A stretch of DNA of 64,000 bases from an uncultured Acetobacterium sp. (GCF_963664135.1 NZ_OY760905.1:2196736-2260735); one strand, 5' to 3'; positions 9,311 through 19,109 are shown, numbered from the stretch's first letter. A program made the numbers and translations. Notes: generated from the sequence alone by a model not told the origin.

Positions 9311-10069
9311 CTACCAGCCCATGCTTTCCAGAAATTCTCGCAGGATTTTATGTCGATCCGGGTCGTCCTTGACATAGCTTCCCAACTTCAGCTCATCAAT
9401 GATGACCCCATCTTTTAGATAAAGAATACGGTTGGCTCGTCGGGCGGTTTTGATATCATGGGTCACCATGATGATGCTCTGGCCGGAGGCATTGACCTCG
9501 GTCATCACATCCAGCACGTTGATGGCATTGGTCGAATTAAGCGCTCCGGTGGGTTCATCGGCAAAGACGATTTCCGGCGCATTAATCAGTGCCCGGACAA
9601 TCGCAACCCGCTGGGCTTCGCCGCCGGAAAGTTGGGACGGATATTTATGATAGCACGCATCATTCATACCTACCTGCTGCAGCAATTGCTTGGCTCGAGT
9701 TGCGATCGCCTTTTTATCCCGGCTGACCAATAAACCCGAGATCATAATATTATCCAGCACGCTCATGGTATCATTGAGATAGATCTGTTGAAACACAAAC
9801 CCACAATGCTTTCTTCGAAAGACGGCCAACTTATCATTGGAATAATTGGAAATCTCCTCGCCTTTAAAATCGATGGTTCCCAGGGTCGGCTTGTCCATCC
9901 CCGATAGGGCATAAAGCAGGGTGGACTTTCCCGAACCCGAGCTCCCCATGATGACGGTGAAGTCGCCTGCTTTGATTTCGATGTTGAGATTTTTTAAAAC
10001 GTGCTGCATGATGCTGCCGTTTGAATAGGTTTTGCTGAGCATTTCTGCCTTTAGAATCGTGTTATTCAT
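9311..10069 (-). CDS. ABC transporter ATP-binding protein (MacB/LolD type)
   Basis: 252 residues with a complete nucleotide-binding domain: Walker A GSSGSGKST at 42-50, Q-loop FVFQQIYL, signature LSGGEAQRVAIVRAL, Walker B IVFADEPTGALN and the H-loop VTHDIKTA. The PTGAL Walker B ending is typical of the ATPases that pair with FtsX-fold permeases. AGGAGG precedes the ATG. It is followed at two bases by its permease and preceded by a hairpin and the kinase gene, so it may be driven both from its own promoter and by readthrough from the two-component operon. Confidence 0.93.
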   Translation of the reverse strand: MNNTILKAEMLSKTYSNGSIMQHVLKNLNIEIKAGDFTVIMGSSGSGKSTLLYALSGMDKPTLGTIDFKGEEISNYSNDKLAVFRRKHCGFVFQQIYLNDTMSVLDNIMISGLLVSRDKKAIATRAKQLLQQVGMNDACYHKYPSQLSGGEAQRVAIVRALINAPEIVFADEPTGALNSTNAINVLDVMTEVNASGQSIIMVTHDIKTARRANRILYLKDGVIIDELKLGSYVKDDPDRHKILREFLESMGW

Positions 10070-10116
10070 TGTAATCCTCCTGATTGACTGAGTGAACCTT
10101 TATCGATATGACAAAA

Positions 10117-10146
10117 GACCATGGTCGGCTTTTGCTTTCCATGGTC
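10117..10146 (-). terminator. Hairpin between kinase and ABC genes
   Basis: GACCATGG at 10117-10124 pairs with CCATGGTC at 10139-10146. On the minus strand it is followed by TTTTGT, so it can act as a partial terminator after the histidine kinase. A minus-strand TATAAT hexamer just upstream (about 10149-10154) is a candidate -10 for a separate ABC promoter, but I see no good -35 at 17 bases. Confidence 0.5.
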
Positions 10147-10258
10147 CTATTATATTTCATATGTTCTTAACCAGTCTTTTGCCAACTCTTATTAAATCCT
10201 TATCTGTTTCTTAAATAATCTTTTTAAACAATCTATTTTTTTAATAATAATCAGGCCT

Positions 10259-11611
10259 TTACACCACGTTGATGTCCAGTTCCACCGTGAAGCCATCCTC
10301 ATTATAACAGCGGATACTGCCGCCCATACCGGCCATAAACTGTCGCGCCAGATAAAGCCCCAACCCGGAGCCCGGGGTATTTTGAACCGTTTCCCCGGAA
10401 CCGCGAAAAAACTTTTCACATACCAGCGGACATTCATCAGGATCCACCCCCGCCCCATAATCTTTGATTTTTATGGTTAGATTCTTTTCTATTTTGTCCA
10501 AATTAAACCAGATGTCAATATCGGTATTGGCATATTTATAAGAATTGCTGATGATATTGTCGATCACCTGACCCAACCGCAGCGGATCGCAAAAAATCAG
10601 ACACTCAGCCCGGTCATTTTTAAAGCGGATTTTTCCAAAACTGTCCATGTCTTTAAGCATCTGGATGATCACGGTGCTGGGTTGCTCGCTGACATTGACT
10701 TTAAGTATTTCCAATTCTTCCAGGGTTGCATGAAACAGATTGCTGATCAGCGCATCAATGGTGTCAGCTTTGGCATCAATCACGGCAATTTTTTCGATGC
10801 TTTCGGTGATCGTCATTGCTGCGGTTGACACCGTTAAATCAGCAGTTTTCACTGTTGCCAGCTTGATCTCGAGCAGCTCACAGATCGCTTTAATGGTGGC
10901 CACCGGTGTTTTAATGTCATGCGAAAGTTCCGCCACCAGCTCTTTCTTGCTGATGTTAGCCTGATATTCCCCCTGCCTGGCTTTTCGCAGCTCTTCCCGC
11001 ATCAGATCAAAACTCTCGGTAAATGCCCCAAAGTAATTGCCCCGATCCATGGGCAGCCGGAATTCCAGATCGCCATCGGCAATTTTTTTGGCAAACTCTT
11101 TCATCACCCCAAAGGGTCGGAGAATCGAAGTGTACACCAGCCCCAAAACCACATAACCCATGATCAATACAATCAAAAATGCAACAGTGATCATGGCCAT
11201 CAGATTTCTTTTCATGGCAGCTTCTTCATTGCCATCGGTCAGAAAGATGATCTTACCAATCATTGCTGGCTGTCCATTTTCTGAAGAATCCATTAAATCC
11301 ATGATGGTATTTCTGTTTTTGATCGCCTCAAATACCAGCGATTGATAGTTTTCATCGCTGGTAAGGGCGATCTGATAGGACAAGCCCTCAGCCGCTCCGG
11401 TTCTTGGCATCGTGCTGTCTTCATTCCCGGCATTATTTCCATCATTATTTCTAGCTAAGCTGAGCCACTCTTTTTCAACCGTTTTGACGACTTGGTTAAT
11501 CTGTGTCACGTCCACCTTATTTAAATGAGTGGCATTGATATAATTGACTGCCACGGCGTAACAGGCGAGTAACAGCACCATAAAAGCGATGATCATTCTT
11601 TTTATTTTCAT
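10259..11611 (-). CDS. Sensor histidine kinase
   Basis: 450-residue membrane kinase. A first helix at about 5-24, an extracellular sensor of some 110 residues, a second helix at about 136-162, a HAMP-like segment (ILRPFGVMKEFAKKIADGDL), the DHp phosphoacceptor box ELSHDIKTPVATI with His231, then a HATPase domain with the N-box ISNSYKYA and the G-boxes KDYGAGVDPDE and GSGLGLYLARQF. The sizeable sensor domain differs from the very short sensors of BceS-type intramembrane kinases. GAGGG precedes the ATG. It lies downstream of its response regulator and upstream of an FtsX-type ABC exporter, which is its probable target. Confidence 0.92.
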   Translation of the reverse strand: MKIKRMIIAFMVLLLACYAVAVNYINATHLNKVDVTQINQVVKTVEKEWLSLARNNDGNNAGNEDSTMPRTGAAEGLSYQIALTSDENYQSLVFEAIKNRNTIMDLMDSSENGQPAMIGKIIFLTDGNEEAAMKRNLMAMITVAFLIVLIMGYVVLGLVYTSILRPFGVMKEFAKKIADGDLEFRLPMDRGNYFGAFTESFDLMREELRKARQGEYQANISKKELVAELSHDIKTPVATIKAICELLEIKLATVKTADLTVSTAAMTITESIEKIAVIDAKADTIDALISNLFHATLEELEILKVNVSEQPSTVIIQMLKDMDSFGKIRFKNDRAECLIFCDPLRLGQVIDNIISNSYKYANTDIDIWFNLDKIEKNLTIKIKDYGAGVDPDECPLVCEKFFRGSGETVQNTPGSGLGLYLARQFMAGMGGSIRCYNEDGFTVELDINVV

Positions 11612-11657
11612 GAATTACCCTCAAATGCTAAACTTAATATTTTAAAGTGATGATGCT

Positions 11658-12377
11658 TTAAACCGCTTGTGTTTCAAAGATATAGCCAGTGCCCCAGATG
11701 GTTTTAATGTACTTGGGTCGATTGGGATTTTCTTCAATTTTTTCCCGAATTTTGCGGATATGGACATTCAGGGTCCCGTCGCTGAAAAAAGCATCGCCCC
11801 AGATATTGGCAAACAGTTCATCCTTTGGAATCACCCTATTTTTATTTTCATATAGATATTGAAACAGCTTGAATTCTTTCTTCTTAAAGCCGACATCTTT
11901 TTCATTCAGATAGACCTTCATGGCATCCGCATCGATTCGCAAATTACCACAGTAATGCGGCTCTTTTAATTGAGGGCTGGCCGCTTCGCTGATCCTGACT
12001 TTTAACGCAGCTCCATCATACCGTTTGATGATCACTTTGACCTTGGCCAGCAAGACGCTAAGCGAATAGGGTTTCTTGATATAATCATCCCCACCGATAT
12101 TCAGGGCAATGAGGACATCATCATCACTCTGCCTGGCACTGATAAACAGGATCGGTACATCGGTTTTTTTGCGCAGTTCCTTACATAATTCAAACCCACT
12201 GTCATTGCCCAGATTAATGTCCAGTAAAATCAGATTGACCCCATTTGTTGAAATAAAGCCCATGCAGTCATTAAAATTTGTGACATGAGCTGCCGTTATT
12301 CCAAACATTTCAAAATATTCACAGGTCGCTTTTGCCAGCTCGACTTCATCATCGACAATTAAACAATCCCAGTTCAC
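11658..12377 (-). CDS. OmpR/PhoB-family response regulator
   Basis: 239 residues. The receiver domain has the acidic pocket VDDE, phosphoacceptor Asp53 in LLDINLG, the switch Ser/Thr region ILFISARQSDDD and Lys in YIKKPYS. The C-terminal winged helix ends in the typical VHIRKIREKIEENP and IKTIWGTGYIFE. The start codon is GTG, with TTGGAG seven bases upstream. It is the first gene of the unit that continues to the kinase and the ABC exporter, which it probably controls. Confidence 0.94.
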   Translation of the reverse strand: MNWDCLIVDDEVELAKATCEYFEMFGITAAHVTNFNDCMGFISTNGVNLILLDINLGNDSGFELCKELRKKTDVPILFISARQSDDDVLIALNIGGDDYIKKPYSLSVLLAKVKVIIKRYDGAALKVRISEAASPQLKEPHYCGNLRIDADAMKVYLNEKDVGFKKKEFKLFQYLYENKNRVIPKDELFANIWGDAFFSDGTLNVHIRKIREKIEENPNRPKYIKTIWGTGYIFETQAV

Positions 12378-12678
12378 AGTTACTCCAATCCGCCTGACTT
12401 AGTCGACATTTTTAAATAATTCTACCATATCATTCTGATGAAATCCAACTTGTCGTAGAAAAGACTTCATTTTTCAAGATAAAGTTGACTTTCTACTGCA
12501 ATCAAATTCTATAATTCAAAGCTAATGATGGATTTCGACGCAACGAACATTTTCATTTTATCAATGAAAAAACACTTCGCAGCGTTTAAAACCTTGCTAC
12601 GAAGTGCTTAAATTTAGTATGCTATTGTCACGCTGATCGACTTAGTTTGAACCATTATTCGATGTCATGAATAACCTT
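12378..12678. other. Intergenic region, promoter of the two-component unit and end of the pyrimidine operon
   Basis: Holds the terminator of the long pyrimidine operon (12566-12607). The rest, 12378-12560, is AT-rich upstream sequence of the response-regulator gene and includes a small palindrome AAAGTCAACTTT (minus strand, near 12480) that could be a regulator site. No gene is seen. Confidence 0.5.
12566..12607 (-). terminator. Terminator of the pyrimidine degradation operon
   Basis: CACTTCG at 12573-12579 pairs with CGAAGTG at 12600-12606, extended by AGC/GCT around one mismatch. On the minus strand the stem is followed by six T. It lies about 70 bases after the substrate-binding protein gene, the last gene of the operon. 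Confidence 0.85.
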
Positions 12679-13713
12679 TTATTTTGTTGCTTCTTCCCAG
12701 TATTTAGCATTCACAGTCGCATCCGAAAGATCTGCTTTTTGTGTCAACAAACCATATTTAAGACTTAAATCAGCGGTTTGCTGAACTGCATTCATATCGA
12801 TATAGCCAATTTTTGCAGCATCGAAGCCAGCCGGTTCGACCAGTTTTTTTACTTCATTTGCCATGTAAATTTGATGGTCTAATGAAACACTTTGATCCAC
12901 ATTATAAACTGTTTTTCCAGCCGCAGCAGGATCAGCACAAGCATCAGCCCAACCCTTAATGGATGCTCTTAAAAAACGCACATATAAATCTTCGTTATCT
13001 GCAATCCAATCTTTTGAAACAAATAGGCAGTCTTCCATCATTGCCACGCCAGCATCGTTCATATCAATTTTATTTAGATCACTTTCTTTCAATCCAGATT
13101 CTAATAATAAACCATATTCGTTGTAGGTCATTGCTGAAGCCGCATCAACGTCATTGTTGATCAGTTGGTTCATGGTGTAATCCTGTTGAACCATGGTTAA
13201 ATCTTTATCTTTGTTTAGACCATTTGCTTCAAGCAAGGCGTAAATTTCATACTCATTTCCACCAAACCATGAACTGACTTTTTTGCCTCTTAAATCAGCC
13301 GGTGTTACAATCCCGGTTGACGCTTTAGAAACAAGCAACATCCCACTTTTTTGGAATATCTGTGCCGTATCGATTAAATCCCAACCTTGTGATTGGTACT
13401 TCATCAAGCTTGAAAGCCAGGTTACACCAATATCGGCAACCCCATTTGATACTTGTTGTTCTGGAATAATATCACTACCACCAGGTAAAATTTCAAGGTC
13501 GATACCTTCTGCCTCATAATAACCTTTTTCCTTGGCAACATAGTAACCCATAAATTGCGACTGCGGTAACCATTTTAACTGTAGCGTTACTTTTTGAAGA
13601 CCGCCCGTCGAGCCACTTTCTTTCTTTGTGGTGCCAGAACTACATCCCGCACCCAGCATTGTTACTAATCCTATGATCAGAACAATTGACACCAGTTTTT
13701 TTACGCTTTTCAT
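12679..13713 (-). CDS. ABC transporter substrate-binding lipoprotein (NMT1/THI5-like)
   Basis: 344 residues. The N-terminal signal ends in the lipobox LGAGC, so it is lipid-anchored outside the membrane. The mature part has LQLKWLPQSQFMGYYVAKEKG, cut here to LKWLPQSQFMGYYVA, which is the hallmark opening of NMT1/THI5-like (SsuA/TauA/ThiY) binding proteins for pyrimidine-like, nitrile or sulfonate ligands. The start at 13713 follows GAGGAGAAGG; the longer ORF start at 13761 would run into the permease gene. It is the last gene of the pyrimidine operon. By context it should bind uracil, thymine, a dihydropyrimidine or a hydantoin; that ligand is inferred. Confidence 0.88.
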   Translation of the reverse strand: MKSVKKLVSIVLIIGLVTMLGAGCSSGTTKKESGSTGGLQKVTLQLKWLPQSQFMGYYVAKEKGYYEAEGIDLEILPGGSDIIPEQQVSNGVADIGVTWLSSLMKYQSQGWDLIDTAQIFQKSGMLLVSKASTGIVTPADLRGKKVSSWFGGNEYEIYALLEANGLNKDKDLTMVQQDYTMNQLINNDVDAASAMTYNEYGLLLESGLKESDLNKIDMNDAGVAMMEDCLFVSKDWIADNEDLYVRFLRASIKGWADACADPAAAGKTVYNVDQSVSLDHQIYMANEVKKLVEPAGFDAAKIGYIDMNAVQQTADLSLKYGLLTQKADLSDATVNAKYWEEATK

Positions 13714-13739
13714 TTTTCCTTCTCCTCGTTTTTCTTTTT

Positions 13740-14507
13740 TTATTTTTGTGAAGCATGCCATTTAATAGCATTGCGCTCTACCAAGATAATCATACCGTAT
13801 AGAATCACCCCTGCCAGCGAGGCAACCACGATATACGACCAACCCATTGCCATTTCACCTTTACGTAAACTATCTTTGATGGCAAATCCTAATCCGGACG
13901 TTGATGATGCAAAATACTCGCTGATCATTGCCGCCATAATTGCTGTTGCAATGTTAATTTTTAAGGCGGTAAATACATTAGGCAAACAATTGGGCAATCT
14001 TAATTTTGTAAAAATGGTCCATTCACTTGCCGCTACGGTATGCATTAAATCCACCGAAAAAGGTTTTAGACTATTTAAGCCATTGTAGGCATTCATTGAC
14101 ATTGCCGCCATACAAACCACGGTGACAACCCCAATTTTCTGGGACATTCCGGTTGAAAACCACAAATTCATAATTGAAGAAAGTGCCACCAATGGTATCG
14201 CATTAAAGGCTGAAACAACAATCATGCCGCCATATCCCCATTTTGGGAAAAAAGTAGCGATCGCTGCGATCATAAATCCAATCAGCGAACCGAATGCCAT
14301 GCCAATCAGTGCTCCCGATATTGTCACAAAACAATCGGTTAACGCTTTACCAAGATTATTTGATAACGTGATCGCGATCGCAGTTGGTACTGGTAATTGA
14401 TAGGGTTTTAAACCAAAAAGCATATGTAAAAAACCAAATTGCCACAATAAAAGGATGACAACGCCAAACCCCAGGGGCCAAATTATATTTAACATTTTTT
14501 CTTTCAT
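13740..14507 (-). CDS. ABC transporter permease (SsuC/TauC type)
   Basis: 255 residues with six predicted membrane helices and the EAA-type cytoplasmic loop around AASEWTIFTKLRLPNCLPNV, the site that docks the ATPase. Its ATG overlaps the stop of the upstream permease gene by four bases (ATGA), so the two are translationally coupled. It pairs with that second permease as a heterodimeric channel served by the NMT1/THI5-like binding protein. Confidence 0.9.
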   Translation of the reverse strand: MKEKMLNIIWPLGFGVVILLLWQFGFLHMLFGLKPYQLPVPTAIAITLSNNLGKALTDCFVTISGALIGMAFGSLIGFMIAAIATFFPKWGYGGMIVVSAFNAIPLVALSSIMNLWFSTGMSQKIGVVTVVCMAAMSMNAYNGLNSLKPFSVDLMHTVAASEWTIFTKLRLPNCLPNVFTALKINIATAIMAAMISEYFASSTSGLGFAIKDSLRKGEMAMGWSYIVVASLAGVILYGMIILVERNAIKWHASQK

Positions 14508-15304
14508 ATGTTGTCACCGCCCTTCTTAGATGACGTTTTATTCCACGGTAGCAGTACCTTTTCACCTAAAACGACCAGATAATAACCGGAGATGCCCATC
14601 AATGCACTCGTCAGTACAGCTGCCCAAAAGATATTGCTTGAATTTGAATAGAGTGCATATAAAATTTTCACCCCAATTCCACTGCTGGACCCTAACATAT
14701 CCACCAGTATGGATGCGGTAATCGCCAAAGGTGCAGCGATTTTAAGACCGGTAAATAAATAGGGCATGGAAAATGGAAACATTAATTTATAATAAATCTC
14801 TACCTGACTGGCTGCCACCGAGTAGAGCAAATCCTTTTGATCTCTTTCAACTGCTTTTAATCCACTGAGCATATTTATGGCTACTGGAAAAAACGTAATA
14901 TAGGCGGCGATAATGATCCGCGCTGAATCCATGTCTTTCACAATATTGAAAATAATTGGCGCCAACGCTAAGATGGGGATCATCTGGGATATTATTAAAT
15001 ATGGCAGACCAATTCGTTCAACTGTTTTAGATAAACTCATGATCACTGCCAGAATGATGCCAATGATACCACCCACCAAAAATCCCGCCGCTGCCCGCGA
15101 GAAGGTCACGAGACCAGCCCCTAATAGAGCACCGGCATTCTGAATAAAGGTCGCAATGATGACATGTAGATAGGGAAGCTTTGTTGCTGCCATTGGATCT
15201 TGAAAGACATTTTGCAACAAAAATGCAACCACTTCCCATAATCCAATAATAACGATCCCCCAGACGATGCCAACGAATATTCTGTCATTTCGTTCGACTG
15301 ACAT
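14504..15304 (-). CDS. ABC transporter permease (SsuC/TauC type), second subunit
   Basis: 266 residues with six membrane helices and the EAA loop AASQVEIYYKLMFPFSMPYL. GAGGGGGTG precedes the ATG, which starts two bases after the ATPase gene stops. Two different permease genes in one SsuC-type importer are less usual than a homodimer and are seen in transporters of thiamine precursors and some pyrimidines. By operon position it imports the substrate of the reductive pyrimidine pathway. Confidence 0.9.
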   Translation of the reverse strand: MSVERNDRIFVGIVWGIVIIGLWEVVAFLLQNVFQDPMAATKLPYLHVIIATFIQNAGALLGAGLVTFSRAAAGFLVGGIIGIILAVIMSLSKTVERIGLPYLIISQMIPILALAPIIFNIVKDMDSARIIIAAYITFFPVAINMLSGLKAVERDQKDLLYSVAASQVEIYYKLMFPFSMPYLFTGLKIAAPLAITASILVDMLGSSSGIGVKILYALYSNSSNIFWAAVLTSALMGISGYYLVVLGEKVLLPWNKTSSKKGGDNI

Positions 15305-15306
15305 GG

Positions 15307-16077
15307 TTACACCCCCTCAAAACTTCCTCTGATCTTAACGATATAGTCATAAAATTCAGATGTTTCCCGAACGGAATTTTCGCGGGGTCTTGGCAGATTG
15401 ATATCGACAATGGCCGAAACCCTACCAGGATGCGGTGATAAAACAACCACCCGATCGGATAAAAAAACCGCTTCGGGAATATTATGGGTAACAAAAATAA
15501 CTGTTTTTTTAGTTTGACTCCAAATATTCAGTAAATCTTCATTTAATTTTTCCCGGGTAAATTCATCCAGTGCTGAAAAGGGTTCATCCATTAACAATAT
15601 TTCCGGATCTAATGCTAACGCCCGGGCAATCCCGACTCGTTGCTGCATCCCGCCGCTTAATTCGTAGGGATATTTCTGGCCAAAGTCCTGCAAGCCGACA
15701 AGTTCAAGCATTTTGTCAATCCGCGCGGTTCTCTCTTTTTTAGAAAACTTCATAATCTCCATGGGCAAACAGATATTTCGTCTGACGGTTCGCCAATCGT
15801 AGAGAACCGGGCTTTGAAATACAATCCCATACTTTCGCTGTAGCCTTATTTCCCGAGGGGATAAACCCCGAACCAATACTTCACCGGATGTCGGCTGAAG
15901 TAAATCACCAATTATTCGAAGAGACGTTGTCTTGCCGCATCCTGAAGGTCCGAGCAGGGAAATAAATTCGCCTTCCTGGATGTCAAAACTGACGTTATTC
16001 AGTGCAACAATATCTTCTCCGTTTTTACCTTTATATGCCATATTGACATTTTTAAATTGAATCTCTGGTGAATTCAT
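15307..16077 (-). CDS. ABC transporter ATP-binding protein (SsuB/TauB type)
   Basis: 256 residues with Walker [11 protein letters not shown]-loop [11 protein letters not shown], signature [16 protein letters not shown], Walker [13 protein letters not shown] and H-loop VTHNIPEA. This composition is typical of SsuB/TauB/ThiZ ATPases. AGGAGG precedes the ATG. A 109-base gap separates it from preA upstream, the widest gap in the operon, in which no terminator is seen. It powers the two permeases that follow. Confidence 0.93.
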   Translation of the reverse strand: MNSPEIQFKNVNMAYKGKNGEDIVALNNVSFDIQEGEFISLLGPSGCGKTTSLRIIGDLLQPTSGEVLVRGLSPREIRLQRKYGIVFQSPVLYDWRTVRRNICLPMEIMKFSKKERTARIDKMLELVGLQDFGQKYPYELSGGMQQRVGIARALALDPEILLMDEPFSALDEFTREKLNEDLLNIWSQTKKTVIFVTHNIPEAVFLSDRVVVLSPHPGRVSAIVDINLPRPRENSVRETSEFYDYIVKIRGSFEGV

Positions 16078-16186
16078 CCTTATTTCCTCCTAATTTACAT
16101 ATGCACACATTGATGCACCTCCGACATCAATTGTTTAAAAGCGCTTTGCTTTCTGTCATTTCGACTGACCAATTCATGTTTTTTGA

Positions 16187-17695
16187 CTATTTTATCGCAA
16201 CTCTTTTTGCCTCTGAAATTGCTTCAACTGGACATATATTTGCACAAAGCTGACAACCGACACATAATTTTGCTATTAATTGGGGCTTCCCGTCAACTTC
16301 ACTTATTTTCAATGCCTGATGGCCACCATCATAACAGGATAAGTAACATCGCCCACATCCAAGACACTTGTTTTTATCAATCTTGGGATAGACCACCGAA
16401 TGATGATCCAATTGATTCACGGGAACAAGGTTCGGCAATGCCAGACCCACCAGTTCCTGTGGTGACCGAAAACCCTTTTCCATTAAATAATTCGCCAGAC
16501 CCTCTTTTAAATCATCAATGATCCGGTATCCGTATTGCATCACGGCTGTGGTTATCTGCAAATTGGTACATCCCAATGCCAAAAATTCAGCAGCATCGTA
16601 CCATGTATCAATGCCACCCATCCCACTGATGGGGACGTCTTTCAATTTTTCATGGGTTTTCATGTCGTAAATAAAGCGCAGTGCGATGGGTTTAACTGTT
16701 TTTCCAGAATAACCACCCACACTGGATTTACCATCAACCTTAGGTCCTGACCCAAAATCATCCAAATCAATATTCATAATACTCTTAATCGTATTGATGG
16801 CCGCAATCCCAGTGGCACCGGCTTTCATTGCCGCAATGGCAGGCAGTTCCATATGCCCTAAATTAGGGGTCATTTTTGCTAAAATGGGGCGATCCGTTCC
16901 CAATCTTGTGGCTGCTGTGTATAAGGCAACCAATTCGGGGTCCTGACCGACATCTGCGCCCAATCCGTCTCCGGACATATGAGGGCAGGAGAAATTGCAT
17001 TCAATAATATCAGCGCCTGCTTCCGTCACCTTTTGCGCTAAATAAGTCCACTCCGCTTCATTCTGTCCTAGAATTGAAGCGATAATGATTTTTTTGGGAT
17101 AGTCTTTTTTTAATTGTCTCAGATATCTCAGATTTTCTTTGAGCGGATGATCTGATATTTGTTCAATGTTCTTAAATCCGATAAACGAATTCCCTTCATC
17201 CCGGATGGTGGCAAACCGCGGTGAGGTTTCTTCCGGAATAAAGGTGCCAATGGTTTTGAAGGCGGCACCGGCCCAACCCATTTCAAAGGCCTTCGCCACC
17301 ATTTCATAATTGCTGGCAACAATGGATGATGATAAGAAGAATGGGTTTTCACATTCAACGCTACAAAATGTCATCTTCAAATCAACATCTTTGCTTTTTA
17401 TTTCTGGTATCTCCAGCTGCGCTGCATATGCCATCAAATTTGGAATTGCTACAACATGATCAATTTTTCCTTTAAGACATGCTGCCATGCATTTTTTTTT
17501 GACACAGCCATTGCTACATTGAGATGCTTTTGCCGCTTCTGCGGCTCCGCTCAAATTCTTAAAACGTAATGAGCGAATCACTTTCGCCGGGTTCAAACCA
17601 TGAGAACATCCTTTTGTGCAGGGAGCATCATAACATAGCAGACATCCTTCAATTTCATTTTTGGCCGAATATTTATTTAATGCTTTTTCCTGCAT
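16187..17695 (-). CDS. preA: Dihydropyrimidine dehydrogenase PreA with extra N-terminal Fe-S domain
   Basis: 502 residues, longer than the roughly 410 of E. coli PreA. Reduces uracil or thymine to the 5,6-dihydro form. Residues 1-85 form an additional Cys-rich domain, CxxCxxxxCxxxC (CLLCYDAPCTKGC) and CxxxCxxxxCxxxC (CSNGCVKKKCMAAC), as found at the N-terminus of PreT, GltD and mammalian DPD. A dihydroorotate-dehydrogenase-like FMN barrel follows, with the active-site NFSCPHMSGDGLG whose Cys is the proton donor. The C-terminus holds two [4Fe-4S] ferredoxin motifs, CLGCGRCYLSC and CVGCQLCANICP. No PreT flavoprotein gene is nearby, so the electron donor is open; reduced ferredoxin is plausible. 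GGAGG precedes the ATG. Confidence 0.92.
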   Translation of the reverse strand: MQEKALNKYSAKNEIEGCLLCYDAPCTKGCSHGLNPAKVIRSLRFKNLSGAAEAAKASQCSNGCVKKKCMAACLKGKIDHVVAIPNLMAYAAQLEIPEIKSKDVDLKMTFCSVECENPFFLSSSIVASNYEMVAKAFEMGWAGAAFKTIGTFIPEETSPRFATIRDEGNSFIGFKNIEQISDHPLKENLRYLRQLKKDYPKKIIIASILGQNEAEWTYLAQKVTEAGADIIECNFSCPHMSGDGLGADVGQDPELVALYTAATRLGTDRPILAKMTPNLGHMELPAIAAMKAGATGIAAINTIKSIMNIDLDDFGSGPKVDGKSSVGGYSGKTVKPIALRFIYDMKTHEKLKDVPISGMGGIDTWYDAAEFLALGCTNLQITTAVMQYGYRIIDDLKEGLANYLMEKGFRSPQELVGLALPNLVPVNQLDHHSVVYPKIDKNKCLGCGRCYLSCYDGGHQALKISEVDGKPQLIAKLCVGCQLCANICPVEAISEAKRVAIK

Positions 17696-17721
17696 TGGAT
17701 ATCCTCCTGAATATGTAATAA

Positions 17722-19089
17722 TTAATTATTGGTCACTCTTTTGACAAACTTTCCCCAACCGGGTTCGCCCAGGAATTCACCGTCTTCAAAGATCAGTTTT
17801 CCTCTTGAAATAGTCATCACCGGATAGCCCTTCAGCTCTTTTCCTTCCCAGATGGTATGATCATAGTCGGAATGCATGTTATCCACGGAGATGGTGAATT
17901 TTTTGTCGGGATCATAGATGACGATATCGGCGTCTTTGCCGACGGTAAGCGATCCTTTGTCTGAGCAACCAAAAATCTTCGCCGGATTTGCACAACAACA
18001 TTCAACCACTTTATTGAAGGTCACTTTTCCTTCGTTGGCAGCCGACAGCATATAAGGATACAAGTTTTCAATCCCGGCACAGCCATTGGGTATTTTGGTA
18101 AAATCATCCTTGCCCCAGTCTTTTTCATAGGATTGGAACGGGCAATGATCCGTTGCAATGGTATCAATTCCGCCGGTTCTGATGGCATTCCATAAGGCGT
18201 CCTGGCTTTCCTGACCTTTCATCGGAGGTGAACATACAAAATTACGGCCGTCTTCTCGCTGATAGACCGCACTTGTAAATTCCAGGTATTGGGGACAGGT
18301 TTCAATGTAAATTTGATTGCCGTTTCGTTTGGCATCAATGGCGGCTTCCAGACCTTCCTTGTCCGCCATATGAACAATGTAAAGCGCCGCATCAAAGTTT
18401 TTGGCCCAATGCACAGCCCGTTTATCGGCCTCCGCTTCCACAAATTCAGGCCGACTCAGATAATGATACCAGGGCGATGTCTTTCCTTCTTTTAGAAACG
18501 TTTCAATATTCATATCAATAATATCCGGGTTTTCGGCATGAACATTGATCATCGCCCCCAGTTCTTTGGCTCGAATTAATAATTTAACGAAGGTTGCATC
18601 ATCGACCATCATGCCTTCTTTTTTATAAACGAGAAAACACTTGAAACTGGTGATTCCTTCTTCAACGGCTTTTTCCATTTCTGCTAATATTGCCCCGTCA
18701 TTCAAGTCGGTAATACAACAGTGAAACGCATAATCCACACAGGCTTCTGTTTCACAAATCGCTTTTTTTTCATCGATGAGACTAAGAATCGAATTTCCTT
18801 TTCGCTGAATTGGATAATCAAAAACGGTGGTGACACCACCACAAGCTGCTGCCCGGGTGCCAGACAGATAACTGTCAGCTGACACGGTTCCGCCAAACGG
18901 CATCGCCAAATGGGTATGCACATCAATGGCTCCCGGAAGAACCAGCTTACCCATCGCATCGATTACGGTTTCTGCCTGATGGTCTATGTTTTTGCCAATC
19001 GCGACAATTTTTCCATTCTTTACAGCGATATCTGCCTCAAACATCTCTGCTTCGGTAACGATTTTTCCATTTTTAATAATTAAATCCAT
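17722..19089 (-). CDS. hydA: Dihydropyrimidinase / D-hydantoinase
   Basis: 455 residues of the cyclic amidohydrolase family. Opens 5,6-dihydrouracil to N-carbamoyl-beta-alanine. Metal-site motifs are all present: DVHTHL, the carboxylated Lys in FKCFLVYK, NVHAENPD, YIVHMADKEG and TIATDHCPF. The start at 19089 (MDLIIKNGKIV) follows GAGGGAT by six bases and leaves a 20-base gap to the upstream gene; the longer frame to 19215 overlaps that gene and has no conserved residues. It acts straight after PreA in the pathway. Hydantoin use cannot be excluded. Confidence 0.93.
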   Translation of the reverse strand: MDLIIKNGKIVTEAEMFEADIAVKNGKIVAIGKNIDHQAETVIDAMGKLVLPGAIDVHTHLAMPFGGTVSADSYLSGTRAAACGGVTTVFDYPIQRKGNSILSLIDEKKAICETEACVDYAFHCCITDLNDGAILAEMEKAVEEGITSFKCFLVYKKEGMMVDDATFVKLLIRAKELGAMINVHAENPDIIDMNIETFLKEGKTSPWYHYLSRPEFVEAEADKRAVHWAKNFDAALYIVHMADKEGLEAAIDAKRNGNQIYIETCPQYLEFTSAVYQREDGRNFVCSPPMKGQESQDALWNAIRTGGIDTIATDHCPFQSYEKDWGKDDFTKIPNGCAGIENLYPYMLSAANEGKVTFNKVVECCCANPAKIFGCSDKGSLTVGKDADIVIYDPDKKFTISVDNMHSDYDHTIWEGKELKGYPVMTISRGKLIFEDGEFLGEPGWGKFVKRVTNN

Positions 19090-19109
19090 CTTATTATCCC
19101 TCGTTCCCA

